Part shown: positions 44,945 through 53,160 of the stretch, one piece after another
Layout: each line of letters opens with the position of its first letter
Position numbering within the stretch: position 1 is the first letter of the stretch
NCBI RefSeq assembly: GCF_001953985.1
Contig: NZ_MBEI01000053.1
Location: 124,001 to 188,000 of the forward strand
DNA from: Mycobacterium colombiense
GTDB lineage: Bacteria > Actinomycetota > Actinomycetes > Mycobacteriales > Mycobacteriaceae
Length of the DNA: 64,000 bases
Reading direction: 5' to 3'
Notes under the pieces: model-generated
Told to the model about the DNA's origin: nothing
Seen by the model: the letters and a program-made list of their open reading frames with translations, nothing else
The model's database searches: none
Made by a program: the position numbers and the translations under genes

Positions 44945-46245
44945 GACGACTCCCCGGATCGGTGGGCGTCCACGGTGTCGCGAATGACGGTGTGAAACTG
45001 GCGGATCAGCAATTCCTGATCGCTGAGGTGAAAGGTGTTCTGCGCGCGGGTCTTCAGCGCCGAATGCGTGGCCTCGATCGTGTTCACGTCCTGCATCGCG
45101 AACTCGATCGTGCTGTCGACCACAAGTTCCTGGGCGAGGCGGTCGGCGGCGTTGGCCGGCGGCACGAAGTACATGTCGATCTCGTAGATGTGCGAGTCGA
45201 CGCTCTCGGGCCAATAGGTATAGGTGATGTAGTACCCGCGCGCCCAAATCTGGATCGAGATGTTCGGGAAGACCCAGAACTGGTCGTTGCCCCACGAGGC
45301 GATCTCGCCGCGATTGAGGAAGTTCGGTCGCGATCCGTCAAAGCCCAAGTCGGGTACGTCGTCGGGCCCGAACAGGCCGGCGCGGAACAGCTTGTAGACC
45401 CAGCGCTGGTCCTGGCGGGCCGGTCCCGCGGTGCCGGGCTCACGAGGTGGCAGCGGGGGCGGTCCGGGAACCGAGGTGAGCATGTGCGGCCGGAACAGCT
45501 CGTAGTGGTAGGAGTCGACGGGCGGCACCATCTTCTCGGCCTTGGCGACATCGGGATCGATGAAGCGACCGTGCACGTACGGCGGGTGATACCACTCGCA
45601 GACCGAGTCGACGGCCAGCTTCCAGTTCCCGTTGATGCGGGTGGAGAACCCGTAGTGCTGCGTCATCTTGTCGAAGGGATAGGCCTCGATGCCCAGCAAT
45701 CCGTCGCCCAGGAAGCTGCGTAACGGCACCGGATCGTCGGCGAGGTTGACGAAGATGAACCCCGCCCACACTTCGCAGTGCACCGGCGGCATCCGCAGCG
45801 TGCTCGTGTCGAGGTCGAAGAACTCGCCCTCGTTGGTGATGTGGTTGACCTTGCCGTCCAGGCCGTAGCGCCAGCCGTGGTACTTGCACGCGAACGCGCG
45901 ACAGGTGCCCGACGATTCCCGCGCCGGGTGCTCCTGCCAGACGACCTTGTTGCCGCGGTGCGCGCACACGTTGTGGAAGGCGTGCACGGTGTCGTCCCGG
46001 TCGCGGGCGATCACGATCGAGGCGAGCCGCCCGGGCAGGTCGCGGGTGAAGTACGACCCCTTGCGGGGCAGGCGTTCAATCCGCCCGACGCACAACCAGT
46101 TTCGCTCGAAGACCGCCTTGCGCTCGGCGGTGAAGAACTCTTCGGAGATGGAATCCTCATAGCTGACGGGCGCGGTCCCCAGTTCGGGATAGTCGGTGGT
46201 GAACTTGCCCCGCCCGGTGGACAGGCGCTGCTGGATGCCGGTCAC
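44941..46245 (-). CDS. Rieske [2Fe-2S] oxygenase alpha subunit
   Basis: This 434-residue ring-hydroxylating-type oxygenase has Rieske ligands Cys94-His96 (VCAHRGN) and Cys120/His123 (CKYHGW), spaced rather widely. The mononuclear iron site is expected in SVCEWYHPPYVHGRF. It would hydroxylate or demethylate a substrate using electrons from a separate reductase, which is absent here. GTG at 46245 overlaps the hydrolase stop by four bases. Its neighbours (C-C hydrolase, P450, SDRs, ALDH) place it in a ring-degradation pathway. The usual beta subunit is missing, as in single-component alpha-type oxygenases such as KshA. Confidence 0.9.
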   Translation of the reverse strand: MTGIQQRLSTGRGKFTTDYPELGTAPVSYEDSISEEFFTAERKAVFERNWLCVGRIERLPRKGSYFTRDLPGRLASIVIARDRDDTVHAFHNVCAHRGNKVVWQEHPARESSGTCRAFACKYHGWRYGLDGKVNHITNEGEFFDLDTSTLRMPPVHCEVWAGFIFVNLADDPVPLRSFLGDGLLGIEAYPFDKMTQHYGFSTRINGNWKLAVDSVCEWYHPPYVHGRFIDPDVAKAEKMVPPVDSYHYELFRPHMLTSVPGPPPLPPREPGTAGPARQDQRWVYKLFRAGLFGPDDVPDLGFDGSRPNFLNRGEIASWGNDQFWVFPNISIQIWARGYYITYTYWPESVDSHIYEIDMYFVPPANAADRLAQELVVDSTIEFAMQDVNTIEATHSALKTRAQNTFHLSDQELLIRQFHTVIRDTVDAHRSGESS

Positions 46246-47141
46246 GAGGGGACTCCTTCGCTGCGTTGCCCGCCGTTGGGCGCCGAGTTTGTCCAAGGCT
46301 CCTGGTCCCAGGCCCGGTCCAGCGGTGCCATCTCGCCGCCGAACGGGAAGAAGGCGCGCTGCGCGTAGGTTTCCCGGGCGAGACCATGGCCGAGCTCGTC
46401 GATGAAGGCCCGCTTGAGCGGGTTGGTGAACAACTGCCGCGAATAACGCAGCGTCAGCGGTGGGCGCTTGACCAGTTCTCGGGCGAGTTCCCAGGCCCTG
46501 TCCAGCAATTGGTCCTTGGGCAGCACCTCGTTGACGACGCCCCACTCCTTGGCCTCGGCCGCTCCGAGCTTCATGCCGGTCAGCAGGAAGTAGCGGGCGC
46601 GGGTATGACCGGCCAGGAAGCTCCAGATGACGTGCTGTCCGTCGCCGGGCACCTGGCCGCGGGGGAAGTGGGAGGCGTCCTGGAAGTAGGTGTCTTCGGA
46701 GGCCAGGACGATGTCGCCCATCAGCGGGACCTCGGAGTGGATGTTGCACGGGCCGTTGACGGCGCTGATCATCGGGACGTCTACGTCGAGCACATTGCTG
46801 ATCAGGTGCCTTGCGTACCAAGCCTTTTCATCGAGCTTGACTAGGCCTCGGGTGCCGGGCATCAGCAGATATTCGGGCTTGTCCACCACTTCGCCGTTGG
46901 GTAGGCGGCCCCAGTTCGCGTTGTAGTTCTCACCGGTGCCGGTGTGGATGAGCACCTTGATCTCGCGATCGCCGGCGATGTCGGCGAACGCGTCCGACAT
47001 GTCGTCGTGCGCGCGCCAGTCCCACACCAGACTGCCGCCGTTGGTGTGGCACTGCATGAACAGGATTCCGTCGTCGGTGAGTTCGAACCGGTAGTTCGCA
47101 TACCGATCGTGATATTCGCTGTACCTGGTTCGTTTTGCCAT
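46242..47141 (-). CDS. Crotonase-fold C-C hydrolase, 6-oxocamphor hydrolase-like
   Basis: This 299-residue crotonase-superfamily protein could be mistaken for enoyl-CoA hydratase. From memory of the Rhodococcus 6-oxocamphor hydrolase sequence, all its catalytic residues are present: His45 (WRAHDD), His135 (CNIHSEVP), His158 (QDASHFPRG), Asp167 (VPGDGQH) and Glu257 (GLARETY). The last four are shifted by a constant 13 residues relative to His122, His145, Asp154 and Glu244 of that enzyme. Such enzymes open cyclic beta-diketones by retro-Claisen cleavage. It heads an operon with the Rieske oxygenase, a small protein and a TetR, preceded by a palindrome at 47181. Confidence 0.85.
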   Translation of the reverse strand: MAKRTRYSEYHDRYANYRFELTDDGILFMQCHTNGGSLVWDWRAHDDMSDAFADIAGDREIKVLIHTGTGENYNANWGRLPNGEVVDKPEYLLMPGTRGLVKLDEKAWYARHLISNVLDVDVPMISAVNGPCNIHSEVPLMGDIVLASEDTYFQDASHFPRGQVPGDGQHVIWSFLAGHTRARYFLLTGMKLGAAEAKEWGVVNEVLPKDQLLDRAWELARELVKRPPLTLRYSRQLFTNPLKRAFIDELGHGLARETYAQRAFFPFGGEMAPLDRAWDQEPWTNSAPNGGQRSEGVPS

Positions 47142-47180
47142 TGAGCCGTCTCATTCTGCGAGAAACTGTCAGCCAGCTGG

Positions 47181-47198
47181 TTTGAGCGATCGCCCAAA
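47181..47198. promoter_or_regulatory. Cluster operator TTTGAGCGATCGCCCAAA
   Basis: One mismatch from the perfect palindrome at 41894; flanking bases extend it to 22 (GG...CC, 47179-47200). It lies 40 bases before the start of the hydrolase gene. Confidence 0.7.
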
Positions 47199-47243
47199 CC
47201 GCGTAGCTGACATGCTTGCACCTGCGGTCGCGGCGGTCAAGGC

Positions 47244-48209
47244 TCACCGTCCGTGCAGGCGGGCCACCACCGGCGCGAAGGAGTCGATCTGTGCCTGCTG
47301 CACCGTGACGTAGTTGATGCCCAGGGTTTCCCGGCGCGAATGCAGCGTCTCGGCAACGTGTTCCGCCGTACCGATCAGCACATTCGGATGATCGCGCAAC
47401 AGGTCGGCGGCGATGCCAGTCGACTTCGCCAGCCCCGCGAGCACGGTCTCGGGGTCGTCGCTGATTTCGGTGAAATAGGGGGAGCTTTCGACGTCCAGCC
47501 GGCCGAAGCGCTCGCCGGCGGCGGCCCGCACGAAGCCGATCCGGCGCTGCGCCACCGCCTGTGGGTCCAGCCCGTCGGGATCACGTGCCACGAAAGGCAC
47601 GCTCGAGATGCTGACGATGTCGGCCTCGCGTCCGGCCAGGGTGAGAACGCGCTGTCCGCCTCCACCGATCATGATCGGCGGATGGGGGTGCTGCACCGGC
47701 CGTGGCCGCCCCGCATAGCCGCGTACCTCGACCAACTCGCCCGAGTAATCCAGTTCTTCACCCTGCCAATGGGCCTTGACGAGCGAAACCACCTCGGCCA
47801 GCTTGGCGATGCGCCGGCCCGGCCGGTCGAATGCGAGCCCCATCGCGGCGTACTCGACTCCGCTCCATCCGGCGCCGATGCCGAATTCGAGGCGTCCGTC
47901 GGAGAGTAGATCGAGAGTCGCCGCTTCTTTGGCCAACACCGCGGGCACGTGGTAGTCGATGCAGAAGACGCGGCAACCGATGCGCAAGGTCTCGCTCCAG
48001 GCGGCCGCCGCCGCCATCGCCGCAATGGGCGCCAGGTCTTGGCGCGGAGTGCGCGCTTCTCGCTGCGCCGGCCCCGGTCCCAGGTAGTGATCCGCGAGGA
48101 AAAGCGTTGTGTATCCGAGATCTTCGACGCGACGAACGGTATCGCGCCACTCTCGTGACCCGGCGGCATTGGTGGCCTGCACTCCGAAACGAAACGGGGG
48201 TCTGTCCAT
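47244..48209 (-). CDS. LLM class (F420-type) oxidoreductase
   Basis: This 321-residue luciferase-like protein belongs to a mycobacterial F420-dependent subfamily: FRFGVQATNAAGSREWRDTV, FLADHYLGPGPAQ, RVFCIDYHVPAVLAKEAATL, FGIGAGWSGVEYAAMGLAFD and PIMIGGGGQRVL. The ATG at 48209 is used rather than a TTG immediately upstream. It is transcribed from the promoter that contains the weaker operator copy (48307-48324), so it probably belongs to the cluster regulon. It may reduce or oxygenate a pathway intermediate. Confidence 0.87.
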   Translation of the reverse strand: MDRPPFRFGVQATNAAGSREWRDTVRRVEDLGYTTLFLADHYLGPGPAQREARTPRQDLAPIAAMAAAAAWSETLRIGCRVFCIDYHVPAVLAKEAATLDLLSDGRLEFGIGAGWSGVEYAAMGLAFDRPGRRIAKLAEVVSLVKAHWQGEELDYSGELVEVRGYAGRPRPVQHPHPPIMIGGGGQRVLTLAGREADIVSISSVPFVARDPDGLDPQAVAQRRIGFVRAAAGERFGRLDVESSPYFTEISDDPETVLAGLAKSTGIAADLLRDHPNVLIGTAEHVAETLHSRRETLGINYVTVQQAQIDSFAPVVARLHGR

Positions 48210-48306
48210 CAACGGACCCTAAGTGGGCCCCTGAGCGGAATCAAGGCGAAATCGACAACTCGCGCTTGACCGCACGCGAGGCCGGGTGATAGGCATGTGA
48301 AGCCCA

Positions 48307-48324
48307 TTTGGGCGGTCGCTCAGG
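48307..48324. promoter_or_regulatory. Degenerate cluster operator TTTGGGCGGTCGCTCAGG
   Basis: The left half matches the 41894 palindrome exactly; the right half has three mismatches and the centre one. It lies between the divergent oxidoreductase (48209) and SDR (48345) genes. Confidence 0.55.
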
Positions 48325-48344
48325 AAAGTCGAGGTGTTGCTCGC

Positions 48345-49049
48345 GTGAAGACGGCGGTCGTAACCGGCGGTGCTTCGGGGATCGGCCGTGCGGTCGCCGA
48401 GCGATTGCGCAGCGATGGATTCCGGGTGGCAGTCCTCGACCTGACTCCCACCGACGACGGCTTCGGCTATGGCGCCGATGTCGCCGACCGCGCCCAGGTC
48501 GATACCGCGATAGCGGAGATCCGCGCGGCGTTCGGCCCGATTCTGGTGCTGGTGAATGCCGCGGGCGTGGAGGGGTTCGGAAAGTTCTCGAACATGTCCT
48601 TCGAGGAATGGTCCAAGGTCATCGACGTGAACCTGCACGGCGTGTTCCACACCGTTCAGGCCGTGCTGCCCGACATGGTCGAGGCCGGATGGGGTCGCAT
48701 CGTCAACATCTCGTCGTCCAGCACCCACTCCGGGCAGCCGTTCATGGCCCACTACGTCGCCGCGAAGTCCGCGGTGAACGGCCTGACCAAATCGCTGGCC
48801 CTCGAATACGGTCCGGCCGGCATCACGGTCAACGCGGTTCCGCCGGGCTTCGTCGACACCCCGATGCTGCGCAGCGCCGAGCGGCGGCACCTGCTCGGTG
48901 GCACGGTGGAGGATCACATCGCGCGCACCCCGGTACGTCGCGTCGGCAAGCCCGAGGACATCGCCGCGGCATGCGCCTTCTTCGTCTCCGAGGAAGCCGG
49001 TTACATCACCGGCCAGATACTCGGGGTCAACGGCGGTCGCAACACCTGA
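48345..49049 (+). CDS. Short-chain dehydrogenase/reductase
   Basis: This 234-residue SDR has TGGASGIGRAVAERL, VNAAGVEGFG (in place of NNAG) and the catalytic Ser (NISSSSTHSG) and YVAAK. The GTG start at 48345 gives the compact family N-terminus (VKTAVVTGG); the frame is open to 48297, but that would put the operator inside the gene. It precedes the aldehyde dehydrogenase by 31 bases in the same direction. It likely oxidises a pathway alcohol or reduces a ketone. Confidence 0.89.
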   Translation: MKTAVVTGGASGIGRAVAERLRSDGFRVAVLDLTPTDDGFGYGADVADRAQVDTAIAEIRAAFGPILVLVNAAGVEGFGKFSNMSFEEWSKVIDVNLHGVFHTVQAVLPDMVEAGWGRIVNISSSSTHSGQPFMAHYVAAKSAVNGLTKSLALEYGPAGITVNAVPPGFVDTPMLRSAERRHLLGGTVEDHIARTPVRRVGKPEDIAAACAFFVSEEAGYITGQILGVNGGRNT

Positions 49050-49080
49050 TCGCTGAACACGCAGAGCCCCAAGGAGATTG

Positions 49081-50535
49081 ATGTACGAGAGGGACCAGCT
49101 CTTCATCGATGGGGAATGGACGGCACCAGCCTCTGGATACGACGCCGTCATCTCGGTGGTGTCGCCGCACAGCGAGGCGGTGATCGGCCACGCGGTCGCC
49201 GCCGGACCCGACGACGTGAACCGGGCCGTCGACGCGGCGCGCAGGGCATTCGACACCGGGCCGTGGCCCCGCATGCAGCCGGCGGAACGGATCGAGGCGC
49301 TCACCCGCCTGGCCGGCATCTACAAGGAGCGGCGGGCCGACATGGCCGCGCTGATCTCGGCCGAGATCGGCGCGCCCATCACCTTCGCGAAGATGGCGCA
49401 GGTTCGCCTACCGCTGACCATGATCTCGGCGTTCTGCGGCATGGCGGCGAATTACCAGTGGCGACAGGATCGTCCGGGCCTGTACGGCAAGGACATTCGG
49501 ATCGTCAAGCAACCGGTCGGCGTGGTGGCCGCGGTGGTGCCTTGGAACATGCCGCAGTTCCTCACCATGTGCAAGATCGTGCCGGCGCTGTTGGCCGGGT
49601 GCTCGGTGGTGCTCAAGCCCGCCCCCGAATCCGTGCTCGACGCCCAGCTGCTTGCCGAACTCGTTGCGGCAGCGGGCTTTCCGCCGGGCGTGTTGAACGT
49701 GGTACCCGGCGGCCGCGACGTGGGTGAACTGTTGGTGGGCCACGCGGGCGTGGACAAGGTCTCGTTCACCGGGTCCACCGCCGCCGGGCGGCAGGTCGCG
49801 CTGGCGTGCGCCCAGGGGCTGAGACAGGTGAGCCTGGAATTGGGCGGCAAGTCGGCCGCCGTGGTGCTCGACGACGCCGACCCCGCCGCGACCGCCACCG
49901 CGATTCAGATGGCCAGCCTCGCCAACAGCGGTCAGGTATGCAATGCGCTGAGCCGCATCCTGGTGCCGGAGGCCCGCAAGGATGAGTTCGTCGACGCGCT
50001 GGCGGCGGGCATGCGGTCGATGACGGTGGGCGACCCGGCCGACCCCGACACCCAGATCGGGCCGCTGGTGGCGCGGCGCCAGCAGGAGCGGGTCCGCGGC
50101 TACATCGAATCGGGTAGAAGCGAAGGCGCGCGCCTGGTCACCGGCGGCGGCGAGATGCCCGACGGCCTCGAAACCGGTTGGTACGTAAGGCCGACGCTGT
50201 TCAGCGATGCCACCAACGACATGCGGATCGCCCGCGAGGAGATCTTCGGCCCGGTGCTGACGGTCGTCTCCTACCGGGACGAGGACGAGGCGGTTCGGAT
50301 CGCCAACGACTCCGAGTACGGCCTGGCGGGATCGGTGTTCACCGCCGACGTCGAGCGCGGTTACGGCGTGGCGGCCCGGGTGCGGTCGGGCACCTTCGGC
50401 GTCAACGAGGGCTACATCATGGATCCGGCGGCGCCGTTCGGTGGGGTCAAGAACAGCGGGTACGGCCGCGAACTCGGCACCGAGGGGATCGACAGCTACA
50501 CGGCCAGCCAGTCCATATCGACCGCGGCCTCGTGA
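49081..50535 (+). CDS. Aldehyde dehydrogenase family protein
   Basis: This 484-residue NAD(P)-dependent aldehyde dehydrogenase contains the cofactor segment VVPWNMPQFLTMCKIVPAL, FTGSTAAGRQV, the catalytic Glu in LELGGKSAAVV and the nucleophilic Cys in NSGQVCNALSR. Further family motifs are EEIFGPVLTV and the C-terminal PFGGVKNSGYGRE. AAGGAG precedes the ATG at 49081 by four bases. It is the second gene of the SDR-ALDH operon and would convert an aldehyde released in the catabolic pathway to an acid. Confidence 0.95.
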   Translation: MYERDQLFIDGEWTAPASGYDAVISVVSPHSEAVIGHAVAAGPDDVNRAVDAARRAFDTGPWPRMQPAERIEALTRLAGIYKERRADMAALISAEIGAPITFAKMAQVRLPLTMISAFCGMAANYQWRQDRPGLYGKDIRIVKQPVGVVAAVVPWNMPQFLTMCKIVPALLAGCSVVLKPAPESVLDAQLLAELVAAAGFPPGVLNVVPGGRDVGELLVGHAGVDKVSFTGSTAAGRQVALACAQGLRQVSLELGGKSAAVVLDDADPAATATAIQMASLANSGQVCNALSRILVPEARKDEFVDALAAGMRSMTVGDPADPDTQIGPLVARRQQERVRGYIESGRSEGARLVTGGGEMPDGLETGWYVRPTLFSDATNDMRIAREEIFGPVLTVVSYRDEDEAVRIANDSEYGLAGSVFTADVERGYGVAARVRSGTFGVNEGYIMDPAAPFGGVKNSGYGRELGTEGIDSYTASQSISTAAS

Positions 50536-50612
50536 CCATGTTGCGTTCCGCGTTTAAGTTTCTTAACTACCGGGGATAGCGATGGGGCAACCCCGACAGG
50601 TAAGGAACACGC

Positions 50613-51002
50613 GTGGCCCCCAGCTTCAAGGACGTTATCCAATCCAAGTACTTGCTGTTGACGACCTTCACCAAGGATGGCCGTCCGAAACCGACACCGA
50701 TCTGGGGCGTGCCCGACGGCGACGACACGCTGTTGGTGATCACCGATGACGGGTCGTGGAAAACCAAGCGCATCAACAACACTCCCAGGGTGACGATCGC
50801 CAAGAGCACGGTGCTGGGCAAGCCCAAGAGCGAAGAGGTCCAAGCGAAAGCCCGGGTGCTACCGAAGTCCGAGACGCGCCGCGTCTACAACGCCGTCCTC
50901 AAACGGTACTGGTACCACGCGCCGTGGTTCTATGTGCACTCGATCGTCCGCGGCGGCATCGACAAGGTGCACGTCGGCCTGGAGATCAAGCCCGAAGGCT
51001 GA
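50613..51002 (+). CDS. PPOX-class F420-dependent oxidoreductase (Rv2061-like)
   Basis: This 129-residue split-beta-barrel flavin/deazaflavin oxidoreductase resembles the Rv2061 family: SKYLLLTTFTKDGRPKPTPIWGV, LLVITDDGSWKTKRINNTPRVTI and the C-terminal FYVHSIVRGGIDKVHVGLE. It would use F420H2 to reduce an unknown substrate. Start GTG at 50613, with TAAGGAAC upstream. It follows the aldehyde dehydrogenase by 77 bases and converges with the epimerase gene at 51015. Confidence 0.88.
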   Translation: MAPSFKDVIQSKYLLLTTFTKDGRPKPTPIWGVPDGDDTLLVITDDGSWKTKRINNTPRVTIAKSTVLGKPKSEEVQAKARVLPKSETRRVYNAVLKRYWYHAPWFYVHSIVRGGIDKVHVGLEIKPEG

Positions 51003-51014
51003 GCCGCCCCATGG

Positions 51015-52001
51015 TCAGCCGCCCGCGGTGCGAATGGCCTCGAAGGTATCCGCCACGGTCTCTTTGGGGTCCCGATAGGTGATGCCGAGGTCTCGTTCGC
51101 TCGGGGAATCGTCGGACGCCGGCATCTGCGTGTAGTACTGCATGCCCGCCCAGGTGAACGGCGTCTCGAAGGGCAGGAAACGGTTCGCCCGGTCCAGCAC
51201 CGCGCCCGCAACGCGCAACGCGGTGTCCGGGATCGGGACGGCGACCATCGGCGTCCCGGCGACCTCGCCGATCAGGTTGGCGAGGTCGGCCGCGGGCACC
51301 CGGTGACCCCCGGCGGTGTAGCGGCGCGGTCCGCGTCCGGGCTCGAGCAATGCCGCGTGCAGCGCGGCCAGGTCGCGGACGTCGACGATGAGCCAGGCCG
51401 CGCTGCGTCCGGGGATCGCGTGCATCTGCACGGCCGCGCGCACCCCCTCGCCGGCCTCACCGAACTGGTCGCCGACCGGCGGACCGAGCACCATGCCCGG
51501 ATAGCTGATGTTGACCGGCGCTCCCGCGTCCTGCAGGCCGGCGGCGTAGATCTCGACCTGCGCCTTGGACGTTCCGTATCCATCCGCGCCGCCCACCACC
51601 GGCAGGTCCGCCGTCAGCGTCTCCAGGTCCGGATGGAACAGCGCGGTGAAGCTGGACACGTGGACGATGGGGTCCAGGCCGAGTTCGACGGACTGACCCA
51701 ACACGTTCTGGGCGCCCTGCATGTTGGTCGCGAGCATCTCGGGCGTCTGGCGCGGGTCGGTGGCGACCAGCGCGGCGCTGTGCACGACGGCGTCGCATCC
51801 CTGCAACGCCTCGCGCGCCGCGACGCGATCGGTGATGTCCGCGACGGCGAAGTCCGAGACGTCGACGCCCAGCTTGGCGACGGTGGTGTGCAGCTTGTCG
51901 GGGTTGCGGACAAGAAACCTGACGGAGTGCCCGGCGTCGGAAATGGCCTTGGCGGTCCACCCGCCGACGAACCCCGTACCGCCCGTGATCAGAACCCGCA
52001 T
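51015..52001 (-). CDS. NAD-dependent epimerase/dehydratase family protein
   Basis: This 328-residue extended SDR has the Rossmann motif RVLITGGTGFVGGWTAKAI, the catalytic Tyr-Lys in YGTSKAQVEIY and the segment HVSSFTALFHP. The family covers sugar-nucleotide epimerases, 3-beta-HSD-like and dihydroflavonol-reductase-like enzymes; this one looks closest to the latter groups. ATG at 52001 (MRVLITGGTGF) is preferred over an earlier in-frame start at 52025. It is followed by the cutinase gene region in the upstream direction but has its own start. Confidence 0.86.
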   Translation of the reverse strand: MRVLITGGTGFVGGWTAKAISDAGHSVRFLVRNPDKLHTTVAKLGVDVSDFAVADITDRVAAREALQGCDAVVHSAALVATDPRQTPEMLATNMQGAQNVLGQSVELGLDPIVHVSSFTALFHPDLETLTADLPVVGGADGYGTSKAQVEIYAAGLQDAGAPVNISYPGMVLGPPVGDQFGEAGEGVRAAVQMHAIPGRSAAWLIVDVRDLAALHAALLEPGRGPRRYTAGGHRVPAADLANLIGEVAGTPMVAVPIPDTALRVAGAVLDRANRFLPFETPFTWAGMQYYTQMPASDDSPSERDLGITYRDPKETVADTFEAIRTAGG

Positions 52002-52027
52002 GGGCTCATTCTGCAAGACCGCCAAAC

Positions 52028-52750
52028 CTAGAGGTGGCTGGAGGCGAAGTTGGCGGCTTGGTTTGTCATGCCGTTAACCGGATAGGAGGTGTGCGCCGCA
52101 AAGTCGTTGCCCTCGGCGTTGCCGCAGACCGGGTCGCCCTGCGCGCACAACTCGAGCGTCTTGGGCTGATACAGCGGCCCGATGGTCAGCGGCGGTGCGT
52201 TGTACTTCTGCAGGAATTGACCCGACGGCGTCCCGAACAGCGTCACGGCGGCCACGTGCTGCGCGACGTCCGGCGGCATCGGCGGGGGCACCAGGGATGC
52301 GGGCACACCCGGGGGCACGGCGGCCGATGTGGTGTAGCCCGCCACCGCCGCGCCCTGCGAGTAGCCGCCGAGCACCTCCTTGGTGTTGGGGCAATTCGCC
52401 GCCATCGACTCGATGTGTGAACTGGCATCCCGGATGCCGTCGATGACGGTCAACGGGAAGTCGGCGCTCGAAAAGTCAGTGCTGGCAGGGTAATTGACCG
52501 GGTAGACGGTCAGTGATCTGCCGCCGACCTGTGAGCGCAACGTGTCGATGAATGTCTGCCCGATCCCGCCGACACCCGGCGGTTCGCCGGATCCCCGGGC
52601 AAAGACGACCTCGACGTCGGGACACGGCTCGGCCGCCGCGGGCGGAACGGGCGCGCTCGGGACGAACGGACCGAACACCGCCGCAGCCGAAAGCGCGGAC
52701 ACCGACAAGCCGCGCGCCGACACGACGGCCAACACCTTGCGAATGTTCAT
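52028..52750 (-). CDS. Secreted cutinase-like esterase (CULP)
   Basis: This 240-residue protein has an N-terminal signal peptide ending in PPAAAEP, then the cutinase fold: CPDVEVVFARGSGEPPGVGG (oxyanion region), nucleophile Ser in GGYSQGAAVAG, catalytic Asp in CAQGDPVC and His in AAHTSYPV. Cys pairs suit disulfides. Mycobacterial CULPs are exported lipid or phospholipid esterases. The start codon overlaps the stop of the CsbD gene by one base (TAATG), so the two are coupled. A second cutinase lies at 56308. Confidence 0.92.
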   Translation of the reverse strand: MNIRKVLAVVSARGLSVSALSAAAVFGPFVPSAPVPPAAAEPCPDVEVVFARGSGEPPGVGGIGQTFIDTLRSQVGGRSLTVYPVNYPASTDFSSADFPLTVIDGIRDASSHIESMAANCPNTKEVLGGYSQGAAVAGYTTSAAVPPGVPASLVPPPMPPDVAQHVAAVTLFGTPSGQFLQKYNAPPLTIGPLYQPKTLELCAQGDPVCGNAEGNDFAAHTSYPVNGMTNQAANFASSHL

Positions 52751-52923
52751 TACTTCTTGAAAGCGTCCTTCACCTTCTCGCCGGCATCTTTCAGGCTGGA
52801 CTTCGCCTGGTCCGCCCGGCCCTCGTCTTTGGTGTCGGGATCACCGGTCGCTTTGCCGACGGCTTCCTTGGCCCGGCCCCCGAGGTCCTCGATCTTGTTC
52901 TTCACTTTGTCTTCGTTGCTCAT
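52750..52923 (-). CDS. CsbD-family stress protein
   Basis: This 57-residue, highly charged, likely disordered protein shows the CsbD pattern (KVKNKIEDLGGRAKEAVGKATG, then DQAKSSLKDAGEKVKDAFKK). CsbD-like proteins are induced by general stress in many bacteria; the molecular role is unknown. ATG at 52923 (MSNEDK) is used rather than an upstream in-frame start. It is the first gene of a two-gene unit with the cutinase. Confidence 0.88.
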   Translation of the reverse strand: MSNEDKVKNKIEDLGGRAKEAVGKATGDPDTKDEGRADQAKSSLKDAGEKVKDAFKK

Positions 52924-52975
52924 GGCCTGCTGGCTACCCCTCAACAGGAGCTATCGAAACCCCCGCCCTGTCATC

Positions 52976-53146
52976 ATGGAACTCGTGAGCACCGCAATCG
53001 TGGTGGCAGTAGTGGTGGGGTTGATGCTGCTCGGCATCGGCATGGTCGTCAATCAGCTACTGCGGCTGAGGCGCTATTTAAGCGACTCACCCACCGAACA
53101 ACCGCGCGTTATCAAGCCCGAGCCTCCCGACCCGCCGATCCCCTGA
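52976..53146 (+). CDS. Single-pass small membrane protein
   Basis: This 56-residue protein has one strong transmembrane helix at the N-terminus (STAIVVAVVVGLMLLGIGMVV) followed by a basic, proline-rich cytosolic tail (LLRLRRYLSDSPTEQ, ending PEPPDPPIP). The ATG at 52976 is 52 bases from the divergent CsbD start; a GTG at 52985 is an alternative. No domain is recognised. Confidence 0.65.
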   Translation: MELVSTAIVVAVVVGLMLLGIGMVVNQLLRLRRYLSDSPTEQPRVIKPEPPDPPIP

Positions 53147-53160
53147 GGGGCGCCGCGGGT

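Noticed and set aside
46242..47141. Annotation as ordinary enoyl-CoA hydratase
   Set aside because: The residues present match the 6-oxocamphor hydrolase active site and not the paired catalytic Glu residues of enoyl-CoA hydratase.
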